A stretch of DNA of 8,367 bases from Synechococcus sp. GFB01. GTDB lineage: Bacteria > Cyanobacteriota > Cyanobacteriia > PCC-6307 > Cyanobiaceae. The notes below the pieces were generated by a model. The model ran no database searches. It was not told the DNA's origin and worked only from the letters and a program-made list of their open reading frames with translations. The DNA lies in NCBI RefSeq assembly GCF_001039265.1, contig NZ_LFEK01000017.1:36613-44979 (forward strand). The letters are read 5' to 3'. Made by a program: the position numbers and the translations under genes. Below, piece after piece: positions 6,086 through 8,367 of the stretch; the first letter of the stretch is position 1; every line of letters starts with the position of its first letter.

Positions 6086-7664
6086 CCCCCGCGATCCGTT
6101 TGCGCTTGAGCTCGAGCCGGAACAGCTCGATCCATCCCTGGGCGCTCCCCATGGTCTGCCCTTGGGTTTCCCCGATCTGGCGGAGCTGACGGGTATGGCG
6201 CAGCGACTGTTCGGTGACTTCGGTGCTGATCACCTGCCGGCAAGCGGCGATGCAGCCGCTGCTGCCTTCCCCGCTGCCGAAGGGTTCATCCCAGTGGTCC
6301 CCCCCCTGGACATCGCGCCCCACCTGTTCGATCCCGCCTCTTCGCTGCGGCTCGATGCAGCCCAGCTCGACCCCGGTCGCCCTGAGAAGGCACGCGCTGG
6401 GGTGCCTTGGCATGACCCACCAGCCGCGCCACAACCCCTGGACCCTGACTACCTGCGGCGGCATTTTCCGATCCTGCAGGAGACCATCAGCGGCCATCCC
6501 CTGGTCTGGCTGGATAACGGCGCCACGACCCAGAAGCCTCAGGTGGTGATCGATCGCCTTCAGCAGTTCTACCGGCACGAAAACTCCAACATCCACCGCG
6601 GCGCCCACACACTTGCAGCGCGTGCCACGGATGCCTACGAACAGGCCCGCTCCGTGGTCGCACGGTTTCTGCATGCCTCCCGGAGCGAGGAGATCGTTTT
6701 TGTTCGCGGTGCCACCGAGGCCATCAATCTGGTGGCCCAGTCCTGGGGGCGGCGTCAGATCGAGGCCGGCGATGAGATCGTGATCACCGAGCTGGAGCAC
6801 CACGCCAACATCGTGCCCTGGCAGCAGCTGGTCCAGGAGAAGGGCGCCAGACTGCGTGTGGCCCCAGTGGATGCCTCGGGCCAGGTGATCCTCGAGGAGT
6901 ATGAGCGGCTGTTTTCCTCCCGCACTCGGCTGGCCGCTTTCACCCAGGTCTCCAATGCCTTGGGCACGATCACACCGATTGAGCCGATGATCGCGATTGC
7001 GCACCGCCATGGCGCCAGGGTGCTCGTTGATGGGGCCCAGGGCATCGCCCATATGCCACTCGATGTGCAGGCATTGGATGTCGACTTCTATGTGTTCTCG
7101 GGCCACAAGATCTATGCGCCCACGGGTATCGGCGTGCTCTTCGGCAAGCGTGATCTGTTGGAAGCCATGCCGCCCTGGCAGGGCGGCGGCAACATGATCC
7201 GTGATGTGAGCTTCGAGCGCACGCAGTTCCAGGATCCGCCCCACCGTTTTGAGGCTGGTACTGGCAATATCGCCGATGCGGTCGGCCTGGCATCTGCGCT
7301 CGAGTATGTCAGCCGTATTGGCATGCCTGCGATCGAAAGGGCGGAGCAGGAGCTGCTGGCGTACGCCACGCCCCGACTCCTGGAGATTCCTGGACTTCGG
7401 CTGTTCGGCTGCGCCGCGCATAAGGCCGGCGTGCTCTCCTTCACCATCGACGGACACCCCCCGGAGGCGGTGGGCTCCGCTCTCAACCGGCTGGGCATCG
7501 CCGTGCGGGCTGGCCATCATTGCGCCCAGCCGATTCTGCGGCGTTTCGGGGTGGAGAGCACGGTGCGGGCCACCCTCGCCCTCTACAACACCCGTGGTGA
7601 TGTGGATGCGCTGGTGGCAGGTCTGCGGGCGATCGTCGGCCATGGTCCGACCCTGGCGCCCTGA
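6066..7664 (+). CDS. SufS-type cysteine desulfurase, encapsulin cargo
   Basis: This PLP enzyme converts cysteine to alanine and leaves a persulfide on its own cysteine. From the ATG at 6066 it has 532 residues (530 from 6072). SufS proteins are about 400 residues; the extra 120 or so at the N-terminus form a Pro/Ala/Asp/Leu-rich, probably disordered domain, the feature that directs loading into family 2A encapsulins. The catalytic part begins near DPDYLRRHFPIL (126-137). Visible are LDNGATTQKP (149-158), LEHHAN with His246 next to the cofactor (243-248), VDGAQG with Asp322, Lys348 in SGHKIY forming the Schiff base, Cys486 in RAGHHCAQP, and Arg502 in RATLALYNT. All key residues are intact, so activity is expected. 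A GAGAAG about 12 bases before 6066 may serve as ribosome-binding site. The start lies inside the end of srpI (20 or 14 bases overlap), which favours coupled translation. The TTG at 6033 is a less likely start. This is the CyD cargo type described with SrpI. Confidence 0.93.
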   Translation: MPMSTVDPRDPFALELEPEQLDPSLGAPHGLPLGFPDLAELTGMAQRLFGDFGADHLPASGDAAAAAFPAAEGFIPVVPPLDIAPHLFDPASSLRLDAAQLDPGRPEKARAGVPWHDPPAAPQPLDPDYLRRHFPILQETISGHPLVWLDNGATTQKPQVVIDRLQQFYRHENSNIHRGAHTLAARATDAYEQARSVVARFLHASRSEEIVFVRGATEAINLVAQSWGRRQIEAGDEIVITELEHHANIVPWQQLVQEKGARLRVAPVDASGQVILEEYERLFSSRTRLAAFTQVSNALGTITPIEPMIAIAHRHGARVLVDGAQGIAHMPLDVQALDVDFYVFSGHKIYAPTGIGVLFGKRDLLEAMPPWQGGGNMIRDVSFERTQFQDPPHRFEAGTGNIADAVGLASALEYVSRIGMPAIERAEQELLAYATPRLLEIPGLRLFGCAAHKAGVLSFTIDGHPPEAVGSALNRLGIAVRAGHHCAQPILRRFGVESTVRATLALYNTRGDVDALVAGLRAIVGHGPTLAP

Positions 7665-7724
7665 GCCATCGATGCACCGTCCAGGATCACGCAAGTGTTC
7701 AGCTCTGCCGGATCCAGCGAGCAG

Positions 7725-7755
7725 CCCCGGCTTCCCTCACAGGAGGGGACCGGGG
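7725..7755. terminator. Strong hairpin between convergent genes
   Basis: The outer arms CCCCGG (7725-7730) and CCGGGG (7750-7755) and the inner arms CCCTC (7734-7738) and GAGGG (7743-7747) form an 11-bp GC-rich stem with a small internal loop and an ACAG tetraloop. It lies 61 bases after the desulfurase stop and 56 bases beyond the stop of the minus-strand Nif11 gene, so it could end transcription from both sides. Neither side has a T-run. Cyanobacteria lack Rho, so hairpins without long T-runs are plausible terminators or RNA-stabilising ends. Confidence 0.6.
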
Positions 7756-7810
7756 TGAAGGGTGAGTGGGGGTCTTGCGAGTTGGGTCGGATGCTGAACC
7801 GGCAGGCAGC

Positions 7811-8068
7811 TCAAGCTGACTGAAGATCGAGCTGGCGCTCCTTTGCGAAGAACCGCTTCCGCCAGGCCTCACCCTTATTCACCCAGATCCAATGCTCGCC
7901 ATTGAGACGGTCGGCGTAGTAGCTCAGCTGTTCCAAAGTGATCTCATAACCGTGCTGCGCCGCAATCTCCAGAATCGCCTCGGGTGTCTGAACCCTGCGA
8001 AGCTTCTCCTGGATTTCGGTGCTGAATGATGCCAGTGCGGCGAACAGATAGAACTGGTCGGATGCCAT
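7811..8068 (-). CDS. Nif11-domain protein
   Basis: This 85-residue protein starts at the ATG at 8066-8068. Residues 1-50 match the Nif11 domain pattern: a helical start (DQFYLFAALASFSTEIQEKL), then TPEAILEIAAQHGYEIT and a second helix LEQLSYYADRL. The C-terminal part is short, aromatic and basic (GEHWIWVNKGEAWRKRFF). Nif11 domains occur in nitrogen-fixation-associated proteins and as leaders of cyanobacterial ribosomal peptides. Here there is no Gly-Gly cleavage site (NG instead) and no cysteine-rich core, so it is probably a stand-alone small protein and not a peptide precursor. The open frame extends to 8353, but the added N-terminal residues do not look like protein. A small dyad ACCAC-N5-GTGGT (8113-8127) lies about 45 bases upstream. 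It is convergent with the desulfurase, so it is probably not part of the encapsulin operon. Its function is unknown. Confidence 0.75.
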   Translation of the reverse strand: MASDQFYLFAALASFSTEIQEKLRRVQTPEAILEIAAQHGYEITLEQLSYYADRLNGEHWIWVNKGEAWRKRFFAKERQLDLQSA

Positions 8069-8252
8069 GGCTGTGAAACTATCGTGAGCAGCCAAGATTA
8101 TTCCGTCTATCGACCACCTGGAGTGGTTGTATTGACTTGGCCTTTGGAGCCTGGGAACACGCATCTGTGATCTGAATCCAGACTTCTGAGGTTGTTCTCC
8201 TGCAAGGTAAGAAGGCCTGAGGTGTGTCTCGATACAGGCTCCTGTTGTTTCC

Positions 8253-8367
8253 GAGCGGCTGATCACCCAAGGCAGGACGGTCGCCGACGTCCGCCGCGTC
8301 ATCGAGGTGACGCAGCCGACCTGCCACCTCTGGCGGCAGCAGTAGGGTGGCAAGCTGGCGGAGGAGG
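8253..8367 (+). pseudogene. IS3-family OrfA transposase remnant
   Basis: Reading from 8253, the frame gives ERLITQGRTVADVRRVIE, then VTQPTCHLWRQQ, a TAG stop at 8343-8345, then GGKLAEE to the window end. This follows the helix-turn-helix and linker of IS3-family OrfA proteins, where a Tyr normally precedes GG(M)K and a Cys normally follows DV or EV; here they are a stop codon and Arg. The N-terminal part of OrfA is not found upstream, so the copy is truncated as well as interrupted. The rest of the element, if present, lies beyond the window. It marks the right edge of the locus as a site of past insertion-element activity. Confidence 0.65.

Noticed and set aside
5952..7694. Very long open frame on the minus strand opposite the cysteine desulfurase
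   Set aside because: Its translation is rich in Gly, Arg and His without family motifs, and it mirrors a well-supported + strand gene; it is an effect of GC-rich codon use.
8069..8353. N-terminal extension of the Nif11 gene to 8353
   Set aside because: The added residues do not resemble Nif11 proteins and overlap the IS3-type remnant on the other strand.

Overview
The window looks like a stretch of a GC-rich cyanobacterial genome, probably from the Synechococcus/Cyanobium group. Three things suggest this: the gene content (SrpG/SrpH/SrpI-type sulfur genes and a Nif11-domain protein of the kind common in picocyanobacteria), two exact GCGATCGC sites (the cyanobacterial HIP1 octamer) at 3272 and 5963, and high-GC codon use in the intact genes. 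The genus is inference; I could run no search.

The core is a sulfur-assimilation and encapsulin locus, all on the + strand. In order it holds a membrane-anchored rhodanese-like protein without the catalytic cysteine (841-1365), a homoserine O-acetyltransferase gene split by a one-base frameshift (1358-2457), cysteine synthase (2843-3874), serine O-acetyltransferase (3871-4872), the family 2A encapsulin shell protein SrpI (5156-6085), and a SufS-type cysteine desulfurase with a long low-complexity N-terminal domain (6066-7664). Overlaps of 8, 4 and 14-20 nt suggest translational coupling within three gene pairs: rhodanese-metX, cysK-cysE and srpI-desulfurase. The pairs are separated by gaps of 385 and 283 bases that carry candidate control sites.

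Working model: CysE makes O-acetylserine and CysK turns it into cysteine. The desulfurase, packaged inside the SrpI shell through its N-terminal domain, takes sulfur from cysteine as an enzyme-bound persulfide. This locus type is already known from the S. elongatus plasmid srp genes and from work on sulfur-linked encapsulins, so the core is not a new system. The less familiar parts are the control elements and the variations: a Crp-type palindrome (TGTGG-N6-CCACA) before cysK, a -10-like box inside a palindrome between direct repeats before srpI, a hairpin ending one base before the rhodanese start codon, a rhodanese without its cysteine, and a repeated motif in the desulfurase N-terminal domain.

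The flanks look eroded. On the left (1-840) lie a minus-strand open frame resembling a degenerate rhodanese, a 12-bp perfect inverted repeat and a 43-codon open frame. On the right, a strong hairpin lies between the desulfurase and a convergent Nif11-domain gene (7811-8068, minus strand), followed by a decayed IS3-type OrfA fragment with a stop codon that runs off the window end.
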